64,000 bases of DNA from Clostridium sp. DL-VIII (GCF_000230835.1 NZ_CM001240.1:1682501-1746500); one strand, 5' to 3'. Numbered from the stretch's first letter, positions 34,477-43,790 are shown. Notes: generated from the sequence alone by a model not told the origin. Made by a program: numbers and translations.

Positions 34477-35364
34477 TTATTGTGGTAATTCATTTAGTGA
34501 TTTAAATTCATAACCTTCATCTTGAAGGGTTTTGAGAACTGTTCCAAGTACTTTAGTGTTTGTATTTGAAACTGCATGAAGAAGCATTATAGATCCGGGA
34601 TGGGCGCCTTTGCAAATTTTCTCTACAGCATAACTTTCAGATGGTTGATCATTAACTAACCAATCTTTATAAGCAAAACTCCAAAAGATAGTTTTATAGC
34701 CTAAATCTTTTGTCATCTGCAGAGATTTTTTCGAATATTTGCCCATTGGAGGCCTAAAGAATTTAGGCATATCCTGCCCGACAAGATCTTTATATGCTGA
34801 CTCTACCCCGCTAAATTCAGAGTTAAACTTTTCTTTGTCATGTATTTTTTGAGCAATAGATGGATGATGAACAGTATGATTTCCAACTATATGACCTTCA
34901 TCAACCATTCTTTTAACCAGTTCTGGTTCCTTATCTATGTAAGGTTTAACAACAAAAAAAGCGGCAGGTACTTTATATTCTTTTAATATATCAAGAATTT
35001 TACCTGTATTTCCATTTTCATAGCCTTCATCAAAAGTCAAGTATAAAACTTTTTTTGAAGTGTCACCTAAATAGTAAGAAGAAGTTTCTTTTAAAAAGCC
35101 AGCTGATTCTTTGGGACATTCAGCAATTTTATCTTTTCCTTTACCTACATAGTACCAATTAAGCTCGTCTTCATCACTAAAAGAAGAAAAAATCTCTCTT
35201 ATGTTATCAATATCAGAAATGTCACCAAAGACTCCAGTTTCTTCAAAGTATCCTTCTGTCTGAGCAGCTTCATCACTTGTTGCATTTACATATTTCGATG
35301 GAAAAAATGCAGTGAGGTTTAGAGTGAGTGCAAGAGCAATAGTGGACTTTAAGGATTTATTCAT
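34477..35364 (-). CDS. pdaA: Polysaccharide deacetylase, PdaA-type
   Basis: 295 residues with a signal peptide (MNKSLKSTIALALTLNLTAFF, cleavage after about VNA). The NodB domain motifs are present: LTFDEGYENG (TFDEGY variant usual in PdaA), VGNHTVHHPS (metal His pair) and FFRPPMGKYS; the distal LLHAV motif is near the end. PdaA removes the acetyl group of N-acetylmuramate so that muramic-delta-lactam can form in the spore cortex. A stand-alone gene transcribed against its neighbours, enclosed by ~53-bp direct repeats. Confidence 0.92.
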   Translation of the reverse strand: MNKSLKSTIALALTLNLTAFFPSKYVNATSDEAAQTEGYFEETGVFGDISDIDNIREIFSSFSDEDELNWYYVGKGKDKIAECPKESAGFLKETSSYYLGDTSKKVLYLTFDEGYENGNTGKILDILKEYKVPAAFFVVKPYIDKEPELVKRMVDEGHIVGNHTVHHPSIAQKIHDKEKFNSEFSGVESAYKDLVGQDMPKFFRPPMGKYSKKSLQMTKDLGYKTIFWSFAYKDWLVNDQPSESYAVEKICKGAHPGSIMLLHAVSNTNTKVLGTVLKTLQDEGYEFKSLNELPQ

Positions 35365-35540
35365 TTCTTCACCTTCAATCTAAAATAATTTATGCATATA
35401 TAACTATGCTTTGTAATGAGAAGAATTAATCATTCATAGTATTTGAACTTTATTAGATAATAATCATGGTAATTTCTATATATGATTCAAGGATCTTCAC
35501 GTAAACTTTTTGGAATTTAAGTTAATTTTTATTAAAAAGT

Positions 35541-35593
35541 GTATGTGATTTCGGTAAGCTATCACATAAGTTTAATTTTAAAGTTAAATATCT
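35541..35593 (+). repeat. ~53-bp direct repeat, copy upstream of the deacetylase gene
   Basis: GTATGTGATTTCGGTAAGCT then ATCACATAAGTTTAATTTTA and AAGTTAAATATC; matches 34421-34473 at most positions. The surrounding 450-base gap (35365-35814) also contains element copy H and a lone right-end-like stretch (TTATTTTTTGATTGTGAAT, about 35642-35660), no ORF. Confidence 0.7.
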
Positions 35594-35713
35594 ATAAGCG
35601 ATTTATAAATTTGACTTATAGATAGAATAATTACTTAGCATATTATTTTTTGATTGTGAATAACTTAAGTTGAAATAAAAAATGTTCTAGAGTATAATTT
35701 TTAAAGAGATATA

Positions 35714-35780
35714 AGTCATATGAAAAAATAACAAGTCCGAATATGCAGGTGAATTGACTTGTTATTTTTGTGTAATGTCT
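35714..35780 (+). repeat. Dispersed palindromic element, copy H
   Basis: AGTCATATGAAAAAATAACA then AGTCC at the left and GACTTGTTATTTTTG then TGTAATGTCT at the right, 67 bp. Both terminal and inner arms are paired. It ends 34 bases before the ychF start. Confidence 0.8.
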
Positions 35781-35814
35781 AAAATAGTTAGAAGTTAGAA
35801 AGGAATGTACATAG

Positions 35815-36912
35815 ATGAAATTAGGTATGGTAGGTTTACCAAACGTAGGTAAAAGCACGTTGTTTAACGCAATAACAAAAGCTGGAGCTGAATCAGCTAA
35901 TTATCCATTTTGCACAATTGAGCCAAATGTTGGTGTTGTAAGTGTTCCAGATAAGAGATTAGATGTTCTAGAAGAAATGTATAGTACAAAGAAGAAAGTA
36001 TATACGGCAATAGAATTTTACGATATAGCAGGATTAGTTAAAGGAGCTTCTAAAGGTGAAGGATTAGGAAACAAATTCTTATCACATATAAGAGAAGTTG
36101 CAGCAATAGTTCATGTTGTAAGATGTTTTGATGATGGAAATGTAGTTCATGTTGAAGGTTCTGTTGATCCTATAAGAGATATAGAAACTATAAATTTAGA
36201 GTTGATTTTTTCTGATTTAGAAGTATTAGAAAGAAGGATGGAAAAGTCAATAAAACTTGCAAGATCAGGTGATAAGACTGCTAAGTTCGAATATGGTGTT
36301 ATGGAAAGAATAAAGGCACAGCTTGAAGCAAATAAACCAGCTAGAACTTTAGAAGTTACGGATGAAGAGGAAGCTTTTATAAAAGGTTTATTTCTAATTA
36401 CTTCAAAGCCAGTCCTATATGCTTGCAATATTTCGGAAGATGATGTTATGGAAGGCAACTTTGATAATGATTATGTTAAGAAAGTTAAAGAATATGCAGC
36501 AGATGAAAATTCAGAGGTTATGGTTGTAAGTGCTAAAATTGAGGAAGAATTATCTGGCCTTGAAGATGAAGAAAAAGCTGAAATGTTAGGTGAGTATGGT
36601 CTAAAAGAATCAGGACTAGATAAGTTAATTGAAGCTAGTTATAAACTTCTTGGACTTATGAGCTTCTTAACAGCAGGAGTACAAGAAGTAAGAGCTTGGA
36701 CAATTAAAAGAGGAACAAAAGCACCTCAAGCGGCAGGTAAGATTCACTCCGATATTGAGAGAGGATTTATTAGAGCGGAAATAGTTTCTTATGATGATTT
36801 AGTTGAGTGTGGTTCAGAAGCATCAGCTAAAGAAAAAGGAAAGTTTAGGCTTGAAGGAAAAGATTATATAATGCAAGATGGAGATGTCGTTAATTTTAGA
36901 TTTAATGTTTAA
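35815..36912 (+). CDS. ychF: YchF, redox-regulated Obg-family ATPase
   Basis: 365 residues, normal length. G1 loop GLPNVGKST, G3 DIAGLVKGASKGEGLGNKFL, and the altered G4 motif (NISED region) that gives this Obg-like protein ATP preference. A C-terminal TGS domain ends with DYIMQDGDVVNFRFNV. YchF binds ribosomes and modulates translation and stress responses. AGAAAGGAATGTACAT precedes the ATG. Element H stands between its likely promoter and the start. Confidence 0.96.
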   Translation: MKLGMVGLPNVGKSTLFNAITKAGAESANYPFCTIEPNVGVVSVPDKRLDVLEEMYSTKKKVYTAIEFYDIAGLVKGASKGEGLGNKFLSHIREVAAIVHVVRCFDDGNVVHVEGSVDPIRDIETINLELIFSDLEVLERRMEKSIKLARSGDKTAKFEYGVMERIKAQLEANKPARTLEVTDEEEAFIKGLFLITSKPVLYACNISEDDVMEGNFDNDYVKKVKEYAADENSEVMVVSAKIEEELSGLEDEEKAEMLGEYGLKESGLDKLIEASYKLLGLMSFLTAGVQEVRAWTIKRGTKAPQAAGKIHSDIERGFIRAEIVSYDDLVECGSEASAKEKGKFRLEGKDYIMQDGDVVNFRFNV

Positions 36913-36921
36913 TCCATGACT

Positions 36922-36957
36922 TAAAGGGTAAGAATTGATCTTATCCTTTTTTTATAA
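36922..36957 (+). terminator. Terminator of ychF
   Basis: AAAGGGTAAG pairs with CTTATCCTTT (with G-U pairs) across a seven-base loop, followed by a T-run. Confidence 0.75.
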
Positions 36958-37051
36958 AAAAGTCTAATAATTTTTTTAAATATAATTACAAACCTATTAA
37001 CATTATGCAACAATATAGATTTTTATAGCAAAGTTTGTTAAAATAAAACCT

Positions 37052-37210
37052 AGGCATATGGAAAGAAAATAGCAAATTAGTAATGATATAGTATATATTT
37101 TGAATCAGACAAAAAGTATGTTCAGCCTATTATAGGGGAATAGGGAACATACATAGTGAAAAAGTATGATGAAAAATGAAAACGTACTGACTTGTTATTT
37201 TATTAGGGAA
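37052..37210 (+). repeat. Dispersed palindromic element, long degenerate copy I
   Basis: Left end AGGCATATGGAAAGAAAATA is clear; right inner arm GACTTGTTATTTTATTA is clear but the outer TGCCT has decayed. Between them a long hairpin: GTATGTTC (about 37117) to GAACATAC (about 37152), with CCTATT/AATAGG inside. It ends about 40 bases before the membrane TPR gene. Confidence 0.6.
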
Positions 37211-37250
37211 AATAAGTACAAATTTTAATGGAAAAGTAGGTGTGATTTAA

Positions 37251-39155
37251 TTGTTGAAAAAGAAAATTGTTGAATATGTTAATGATTTGAGAAAAAACAA
37301 ATACGTTACAAGGTACTTAAAAAAAATCAAAGAGAATAAATATATTACAAAGTATTTAAGAAAAGCAAGAGAAAATAAATATATTGATGGATGTTTAAAA
37401 AAATTAGAGAAAAATAAGTATATTGCAAGTTGCTTGAGAAAGTTAAAGCAAAGGAAATATTTTATTCCAACATTAATTATTTTTTTCTTAATTGTATGCT
37501 TTGGAATCACAGCAATAATTAAGTCTGCCAATAATGCAAAAACGGCAGAAACATTGTCAATTGCTACAAATGTAGCAGAAACGGATTTTTATGATGCTAA
37601 ATATGATGAGGCAATTGATGAATATACAAAAATGCAGGAGAAGCAAAAAGATCAATGGCCAATATGGAATGTGAAGATTGCAGAGGTTTATTCAGTTAAA
37701 GGCGAATTTGTAAAATCAAATGATATGCTTCAAAAGGCATATGAAGCCAGGAATAAAATTATGGATGATAAGAAGAAAAAAATAGATAATCTTCAAGAGA
37801 AAGATGAGGAACTAGGAAATTACATAACATTCACATGGCTTATGAATGGAGAATACTCGAAAGCTTCGGAGTATGGTGAAATGTTTCTTCAAAGCTATCC
37901 AGATGATAAAGAATTATTAAAGACCATGTTTACTGTTTATTTAGTGAATGGAAATAATGATAAGGCTAAGGAAATAATAAACTCTTATCAAAAAGAAGAC
38001 GAAACAGCAGGTGATTTAGCAGATTTAGCTAGAATGAATATGCTTGTTAACAATTATGATCAATGTTTTTCATTATTAAAGGATGCCTGGGATAAAGATA
38101 AAAATGAAATAAGGATATTTGATGTTATTGAAGAAATTGCAAATTATGATAAAGCTGGTGCAATAGACAAAATTACAAAATTGCAAAAAGATAAGCCTGA
38201 TGAACTTGCATATAAAGTATGGGCAGCTAAAATTTATTCAATGAGCAAAGACTCAGCAGATAAGGCTAAGAAGTTAATTGATGAATTAAGCACTCAAGAT
38301 GCTGGAGATGCCACTTTAAATCTTATTAAAGCCAATATGTATGATAGTTCAAATAATTCAGATGCTTTAAATTATATTTTAGATCAAATAGATGAGAATA
38401 ATCCAGAGTCATTAGTAGGATATAATTCAGCAGCATGGCTGTCATATAATAAAGAAGATTATGATGAAGCGTTCAAAGATTGTGAAAAAAGTATAATGTT
38501 AGATAGAGACTATGCAGATAATTATACATCTTTAATACCTGAAATACTTGAAAAGCAAGACAAGAGTGAAGAAGCACAAGGATATTTTAGAACAGCTTTA
38601 TTTAAAGATCCTTTTAATTATGATTTAATACTAAAAACCGCTGAATATTATGGGAATACACTTAAAGACAGTACTAAAGCATTAAACTATTATAATTTAG
38701 CTTCTAAAATTAATCCAAAGGATGCAGAAATATATTATAATATGGCCTTGGTAAAAGTTAATACTCAAAGATATGATGAGGCTATAGATTTGCTAAAGAA
38801 GGGCATATCTATAAATAGCAAGAATGTAAAATATCATAGAGCTTTAGGAACAGCATATATAAATAAAGGAAAAAATGACGATGCAATTAAGGAAATACGA
38901 ACTGCATACAATCTTGATAATAATGACATTGAAACACTAAATAATGCTGGATGCTATTATATTTCTATTGAGGGAGACGTAAATAGAGGTATGACTAATC
39001 TAAAGGCAGCATATGATGGGATAAATGAAAATACAAGCCCTGAAGATAAGGAAACAATAACTGATAATTATAATCGGATAAAGAATTTATCTGATGCTTA
39101 TAATAAGCGAAATGGAGCAAGTTTGAAAGTACCAGATCTTAAATTGTTTTATTAA
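37251..39155 (+). CDS. Membrane-anchored TPR protein with four N-terminal 13-residue repeats
   Basis: 634 residues from a TTG with AGGTGTG upstream (a second TTG follows at once). Residues 14-66 are four tandem 13-residue repeats starting NKY[IV] (NKYVTRYLKKIKE, NKYITKYLRKARE, NKYIDGCLKKLEK, NKYIASCLRKLKQ), each an amphipathic basic helix. A membrane helix follows (about 71-93), then a large external region of TPR repeats, clearest at 480-590 (KDAEIYYNMALVKVNTQRYDEAI, VKYHRALGTAYINKGKNDDAI). The basic repeats would sit in the cytoplasm next to the membrane. Function unknown; envelope scaffolding is plausible. Confidence 0.85.
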   Translation: MLKKKIVEYVNDLRKNKYVTRYLKKIKENKYITKYLRKARENKYIDGCLKKLEKNKYIASCLRKLKQRKYFIPTLIIFFLIVCFGITAIIKSANNAKTAETLSIATNVAETDFYDAKYDEAIDEYTKMQEKQKDQWPIWNVKIAEVYSVKGEFVKSNDMLQKAYEARNKIMDDKKKKIDNLQEKDEELGNYITFTWLMNGEYSKASEYGEMFLQSYPDDKELLKTMFTVYLVNGNNDKAKEIINSYQKEDETAGDLADLARMNMLVNNYDQCFSLLKDAWDKDKNEIRIFDVIEEIANYDKAGAIDKITKLQKDKPDELAYKVWAAKIYSMSKDSADKAKKLIDELSTQDAGDATLNLIKANMYDSSNNSDALNYILDQIDENNPESLVGYNSAAWLSYNKEDYDEAFKDCEKSIMLDRDYADNYTSLIPEILEKQDKSEEAQGYFRTALFKDPFNYDLILKTAEYYGNTLKDSTKALNYYNLASKINPKDAEIYYNMALVKVNTQRYDEAIDLLKKGISINSKNVKYHRALGTAYINKGKNDDAIKEIRTAYNLDNNDIETLNNAGCYYISIEGDVNRGMTNLKAAYDGINENTSPEDKETITDNYNRIKNLSDAYNKRNGASLKVPDLKLFY

Positions 39156-39213
39156 TTAGTATATAGGTATTGATTGAAGTTGCTATAAAATATTAACAAC
39201 TGGAGGAAGTATT

Positions 39214-40191
39214 ATGTATCCAATTAAATTTGAAAATTTATATTATGAAAGAATTTGGGGAGGAAAACATCTGGAGAAATTCAGAAATAATGTTCCAGAG
39301 GGTAAGATTGGTGAGAGCTGGGATATTGCGTGCCACAAAAATGGTACTGGCAAAGTAGAGAATGGAGAATTAAAGGGAAAAACTTTTGATGAAATAATAG
39401 AAATATACGGAGAAAAACTTGTAGGTAAAGCTGTAGATAATAAGGAATTTCCTCTTTTGATCAAGTTAATAACTGCTGCAGATAAGCTTTCAGTTCAAGT
39501 TCATCCAAATGATGAGTATGCGAGTAGAGTTGAAAAAGATTCAGGAAAAACTGAAGCATGGTATGTAGTTGATGCTGAAGAAGGGGCTTCATTAATAGTT
39601 GGAACAAAGAATTGTAATAAAGAATTGTTTAAAAAAGCAATACAGGATGGGAACTTAGATGAATATTTAAATAAGATTCCTGTTAAAAAAGGCGATTTTT
39701 TCTATGTTCAAAGTGGCTTAGTTCATGCTATATGTGAAGGTGTATTAATTGCTGAAATTCAACAAAATAGCGATACTACCTATAGAGTCTATGATTATAA
39801 TAGAGGAAGAGAAATACATGTTGAAAAAGCATTAGATGTTATAGATTTTTCACTTAAAGGAGAAAATTCGAGAGGGCTTACAATACAAGAAAATGGTTAT
39901 GATAAAACATATCTTTGTTTAGGAGAATATTTTACAATACAAAAATATAAGATTACTTCATCTTTAAAAGAAAAGAGTGATGAGGAAAGATTTTATTTAT
40001 TTACTTGTGTGGATGGCAATGGTGTAATAAGATATAGTGGTGGAGAAGAGAAGATTCTTATGGGAGACAGTATTTTTATTCCAGCAACACTTGGAGAGTA
40101 TGAATTAGTTGGTGACTTTACTCTATTAAAAAGTTATGTACCAAATTTAAAAGATGAGGAGAAAGCCATACTTAATATAGTTGAAAAGTAG
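39214..40191 (+). CDS. manA: Class I mannose-6-phosphate isomerase
   Basis: 325 residues, the short Firmicute form. Zinc-site motifs: VQVHPNDEY and the Glu in EAWYVVDAEEG, with GLVHAICEGVLIAEIQQNSDTTYRVYDYNR completing the cupin active site. It interconverts fructose-6-P and mannose-6-P, feeding GDP-mannose or taking mannose into glycolysis. GGAGG lies before the ATG. A hairpin (TTATGGAG/CTCCATAA, 40204-40231) without T-run follows. Confidence 0.94.
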   Translation: MYPIKFENLYYERIWGGKHLEKFRNNVPEGKIGESWDIACHKNGTGKVENGELKGKTFDEIIEIYGEKLVGKAVDNKEFPLLIKLITAADKLSVQVHPNDEYASRVEKDSGKTEAWYVVDAEEGASLIVGTKNCNKELFKKAIQDGNLDEYLNKIPVKKGDFFYVQSGLVHAICEGVLIAEIQQNSDTTYRVYDYNRGREIHVEKALDVIDFSLKGENSRGLTIQENGYDKTYLCLGEYFTIQKYKITSSLKEKSDEERFYLFTCVDGNGVIRYSGGEEKILMGDSIFIPATLGEYELVGDFTLLKSYVPNLKDEEKAILNIVEK

Positions 40192-40300
40192 AAAAATATA
40201 AATTATGGAGGAACTAATTGTTTCTCCATAACTGCTTGAGAAATTTATAATGTATAAGACATTAGTTAAATTTCAAGCGAAATAAACGCAAGGAAAGAGA

Positions 40301-41167
40301 GTGGAATTTATAGTGGGAATAGATATTTTATTTATAATTAAAGCAATTATCATGGGTATAGTAGAAGGGCTTACTGAATTTATTCCGGTGTCTTCAACAG
40401 GACATTTAATACTTACAGGAAGCATTATTAATTTTAAAGGCGACTTTGCTGATATGTTTGAAGTAGTAATACAATTAGGGGCTATACTTGCAGTTGTAGT
40501 TCTATACTGGCAAAAGATAAGCGATAGTGTTGTTGATTTTTTTGCTTATTTATTTTCAAAGGGAAGAAAAGGAGAAGTTGGTTTTAGATTTGGAATTAAT
40601 ATAATTATTGGATCAATTCCAGCTATGATATTTGGATTTATACTTCATGATAAAATTAAATCCCTATTATTTGGAGCAGGACCAGTTGTTATTGCATTTT
40701 TTGTTGGAGGTATCCTGTTAATTGTAATAGAAAATAAATTTAGAAAAAACAAGCATGCAGTAAGAGATATAGACCAAATTACACCTATAGAATCTTTAAA
40801 AATAGGCTTTTTTCAATGCCTTGCTATGTGGCCTGGAATGTCACGAAGTGCTTCAACAATAATGGGAGGCTGGGTTGCTGGACTTTCAACAACAGTTGCT
40901 GCTGAGTATTCATTTTTCTTAGCCATTCCAGCGATGGTGGGTTCATCAGCATTAGATTTAATAAAGTTTGATTACTCAGAAATGAATATGACGAATGCAA
41001 TTGCATTAGCAGTTGGGTTTATAGTTGCGTTTGTGGTTGCTTTAATTGTTATGAGAAAATTCATAGATTATTTAAAGAAGAGACCAATGAGAGTATTTGC
41101 AGTATACAGAATAGGTGCAGGAATAGTATTTTCTATACTTATATTCTTTAATTTCATTTCAATGTAA
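40301..41167 (+). CDS. uppP: Undecaprenyl-diphosphatase UppP (BacA)
   Basis: 288 residues, eight hydrophobic helices. The two BacA signatures are intact: EGLTEFIPVSSTGHLIL (Glu and Ser-rich loop) and PGMSRSASTIMGGW. The enzyme recycles undecaprenyl pyrophosphate on the outer face of the membrane for peptidoglycan and other wall polymers, and confers bacitracin tolerance. GTG start at 40301 after AAGGAAAGAGA. Confidence 0.96.
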   Translation: MEFIVGIDILFIIKAIIMGIVEGLTEFIPVSSTGHLILTGSIINFKGDFADMFEVVIQLGAILAVVVLYWQKISDSVVDFFAYLFSKGRKGEVGFRFGINIIIGSIPAMIFGFILHDKIKSLLFGAGPVVIAFFVGGILLIVIENKFRKNKHAVRDIDQITPIESLKIGFFQCLAMWPGMSRSASTIMGGWVAGLSTTVAAEYSFFLAIPAMVGSSALDLIKFDYSEMNMTNAIALAVGFIVAFVVALIVMRKFIDYLKKRPMRVFAVYRIGAGIVFSILIFFNFISM

Positions 41168-41197
41168 ATAGAGAAAGAGACTTTGATTAGATAAAAT

Positions 41198-41253
41198 AAC
41201 ACCTTAATATATGAAATAGTGTTTATTTCGATATATTAAGGTGTTTGTGTTTT
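41198..41253 (+). terminator. Terminator of uppP
   Basis: A perfect 15-bp stem (41198-41212 with 41231-41245), extended inside by GAAATA/TATTTC, then a T-rich tail. The 450 bases that follow to the phosphofructokinase gene are AT-rich and hold element copy J but no ORF. Confidence 0.88.
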
Positions 41254-41514
41254 TTATAAAAGAAAATATGAAATTTTTGTAGATAGAAACTCTAATGAGA
41301 TTTAATTAAAATGAAATATGGAATTAATGAGCGTGAGAAATTGGCTTGAATTAAAATGCATTAAAAACAAAGGTTTGAGTTTAGGTCTCAGTATTAGGTA
41401 TAATTTTAAATTCATAGTTAAAGAATGAATATATTGTAAATTAATACTTTTCAGAAATTAAAGTTTGTGATATGATTTAAGTAAATAGTCAGAAAATAAA
41501 GAAAATTTACTTTT

Positions 41515-41664
41515 AGGCATATAAAAGAAATGGCAAACCGCATATACTAGTCTGTTTTGTGTCATACTACATCAGTATGTTCAACTAGTTGCTTTATAGT
41601 AAAGACTCTCATAGCTGGCGCAAAATATAATCGAGCCTTGATTTGTTATTTATTTCGCATGCCT
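41515..41664 (+). repeat. Dispersed palindromic element, long copy J
   Basis: Left AGGCATATAAAAGAAATGGC; right GATTTGTTATTTATTTCGCA then TGCCT. Inside: CATACT/AGTATG hairpin (about 41563-41580) flanked by ACTAGT and AACTAGT. 150 bp, ends 43 bases before the phosphofructokinase gene. Confidence 0.7.
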
Positions 41665-41707
41665 CAACAATAATTTTAGAAGAAATTATGGTATAGGGGG
41701 ATTTAGA

Positions 41708-42805
41708 ATGTCCAAAGATATTAAAAAAATAGCTTTATTAACTGGAGGAGGCGACTGCCCAGGATTAAATGCAGTAATAAGTTCTGTAACGAAATCAGCA
41801 ATATTGAACTATGGATATGAAGTTATTGGATATAAATTCGGATACAGAGGATTATATAACAATGATTTTATTGAATTAGACCTATCTGCTGTATCAGGTC
41901 TAATATCAAGAGGTGGAACAATACTATATAGTTCAAATAAAGATAATTTATTTGATTATCTTGTAGAGGAAAATGGTAAAATGGTGAAAAAGGACGTATC
42001 AGATGTGGCTGTTGAGAATTTAAAAAAGGAAGGTGTAGACGTTTTAATAGTTATTGGAGGAGATGGAACATTAACATCTGCTAGAGACTTTGCACGAAAA
42101 GGAGTAAAGGTTATCGGAGTTCCAAAAACTATTGATAATGATTTAGGTTCTACGGACATAACATTTGGATTTAATACAGCAATAGGAATTGCAACAGAAG
42201 CATTAGATAGACTTCATACAACAGCGGAGTCACATCATAGAATTATGATTTTAGAAGTTATGGGAAGAAATGCAGGTTTTATAGCATTAGAATCTGGAAT
42301 AGCAGGTTCAGCCGATGTTATTTTATTACCAGAAATTCCATATGATATAAATAAGATTGTAGAAAAGATTGAAGATAGGAAGAAACATGGAAAGTTATTC
42401 ACAATAGTTGTAGTAGCAGAGGGTGCAAAACCTAAAAATGGAGAAGTTAGTGTAGCTAAAATAGTTTCAGATAGCCCAGATCCAATTAGACTTGGTGGAA
42501 TTGGCAATAGATTAGCAGAGGAATTAGAGAAGTTAGTTAAAGAAAGAGAAGTTAGATGTACAGTTCTCGGACATATACAAAGAGGCGGTATTACATGTAC
42601 TTTTGATAGAATATTATCAACACGATATGGAGTTGCTGCTATTGAATTAATTAATCAAGAAAAGTTTGGAAGCATGGTGTGCTTAAAAGGTAATGAAATT
42701 ACCTATGACAGCCTAGAAAATGTAATTGGGAATAACAAAAAAGTAGATCCAAGCGGAGAATTAGTAAGCGTAGCAAAGAAAATAGGAATATCATTTGCCG
42801 ATTAG
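41708..42805 (+). CDS. 6-phosphofructokinase, mixed-substrate (group III) type
   Basis: 365 residues. LTGGGDCPGLNAVI is the nucleotide loop. IGGDGT has the Gly of ATP-dependent enzymes (position 104, E. coli numbering), while VPKTIDNDL has the Lys of PPi-dependent ones (position 124). This G/K combination defines the group III enzymes, most of which use ATP. MGRNAGFIA and VLGHIQRGG complete the fructose-6-P site. It carries out the committed step of glycolysis. GTATAGGGGGATTTAG precedes the ATG. The classical short PfkA may be encoded elsewhere, so this may be a second enzyme. Confidence 0.93.
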   Translation: MSKDIKKIALLTGGGDCPGLNAVISSVTKSAILNYGYEVIGYKFGYRGLYNNDFIELDLSAVSGLISRGGTILYSSNKDNLFDYLVEENGKMVKKDVSDVAVENLKKEGVDVLIVIGGDGTLTSARDFARKGVKVIGVPKTIDNDLGSTDITFGFNTAIGIATEALDRLHTTAESHHRIMILEVMGRNAGFIALESGIAGSADVILLPEIPYDINKIVEKIEDRKKHGKLFTIVVVAEGAKPKNGEVSVAKIVSDSPDPIRLGGIGNRLAEELEKLVKEREVRCTVLGHIQRGGITCTFDRILSTRYGVAAIELINQEKFGSMVCLKGNEITYDSLENVIGNNKKVDPSGELVSVAKKIGISFAD

Positions 42806-42898
42806 TTAACTTAATAAGAGTATTGCAATGAATAAGTAATTTAATACTCATAAGATATCTAATGACATTAAGAAGTATTTTAGAAAGCGGTGGGCATT

Positions 42899-43675
42899 AT
42901 GAAAGAAATTAAGAGATATTTAGAGTCTAGAATAGGAACATATTCATTTTTTTTCGAGGACTTAGGAAGCGGTTTTACTTATGGATATAATGAAAATGTG
43001 CAAATGACAAGTGCTGGATGTATGAAACTGCCGATAGCTGTATCAGTGATAAGATATGTTGAAGATGGAAATGCATCGTTTTTAGATAAGATAAAGATTG
43101 AAGAAGAGGATAAAGTTTATGGAACAGGAATACTCCATGAATTTGATAATAGAGAATATACTGTGTTTGAATTACTAGTTGCAATGCTTATTCAAAGCGA
43201 TAATACTGCAGCAAATAAACTTATAGATATTGTTGGCATGGATAGAATAAATGATGATATAGAAGCTCAAGGCTTAAAGAATACAAAGTTGAATAGAAAA
43301 ACTTCAGATGAGAGAGCTGCAAGTACTGGTGTTGAGAATATAACAAGCGCTCTAGATCTATCAAAGATTTGGAAGCATCTATATGATGGAAGATTTTTGA
43401 GTGAAAAGAACAGCAAAATGCTTATAGATATATTACAAAGGCAGCAGATGAAAAATAAATTGGCACTTTATATACCTGATGATTTGAAATATGAGATTTC
43501 AAGCAAAACAGGTGATAAAACTAGTGTTGAAAATGATACAGCATTAATCCGCACCGAAAAAGGAAGTTTTACATTTACCGTTTTATCAATGGGGATTCCG
43601 AATAGTGTGTATGGAACTGTAACGCTTGCTAAAAGTGGTAAAATGATGTGGGATAGCATTACTAATAATTTTTAA
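42899..43675 (+). CDS. Beta-lactamase-fold protein lacking the catalytic serine
   Basis: 258 residues from the ATG at 42899 after GGTGGGCATT (a GTG at 42890 is in frame inside this site). The class A fold is clear: SDN loop in IQSDNTAANKLI, the KTG triad in SSKTGDK. But the motif that should read S-x-x-K is G-C-M-K (TSAGCMKLPI): the nucleophilic Ser70 position is Gly. There is no signal peptide, so it is cytoplasmic. It cannot be a normal beta-lactamase or transpeptidase; a binding or regulatory role is possible. The substitution is in unambiguous codons (GCT GGA TGT ATG AAA). Confidence 0.85.
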   Translation: MKEIKRYLESRIGTYSFFFEDLGSGFTYGYNENVQMTSAGCMKLPIAVSVIRYVEDGNASFLDKIKIEEEDKVYGTGILHEFDNREYTVFELLVAMLIQSDNTAANKLIDIVGMDRINDDIEAQGLKNTKLNRKTSDERAASTGVENITSALDLSKIWKHLYDGRFLSEKNSKMLIDILQRQQMKNKLALYIPDDLKYEISSKTGDKTSVENDTALIRTEKGSFTFTVLSMGIPNSVYGTVTLAKSGKMMWDSITNNF

Positions 43676-43676
43676 C

Positions 43677-43713
43677 AAATTTTAAGAGATGTCTTTGACA
43701 TCTCTTAAAATTT
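43677..43713 (+). terminator. Terminator of the beta-lactamase-fold gene
   Basis: 16-bp perfect stem (43677-43692 with 43698-43713), loop CTTTG, T residues at the end. Confidence 0.92.
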
Positions 43714-43737
43714 TCATCCAGGTAGAATATATTTATA

Positions 43738-43766
43738 TTGACACAATATTAAAGAAGTGTTATTCT
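43738..43766 (+). promoter_or_regulatory. Promoter of the pyr operon
   Basis: TTGACA at 43738-43743 and TATTCT at 43761-43766, spaced 17 bp. Transcription would start about 20 bases before the attenuator hairpin. Confidence 0.7.
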
Positions 43767-43790
43767 TACACAAAGAAATAATATAAAACA

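Noticed and set aside
37247..37531. 94-codon antisense ORF rich in repeated phenylalanine units
   Set aside because: It is the mirror image of the 13-residue NKY repeats on the + strand, which have a membrane helix and TPR domain downstream; the antisense frame is a by-product.
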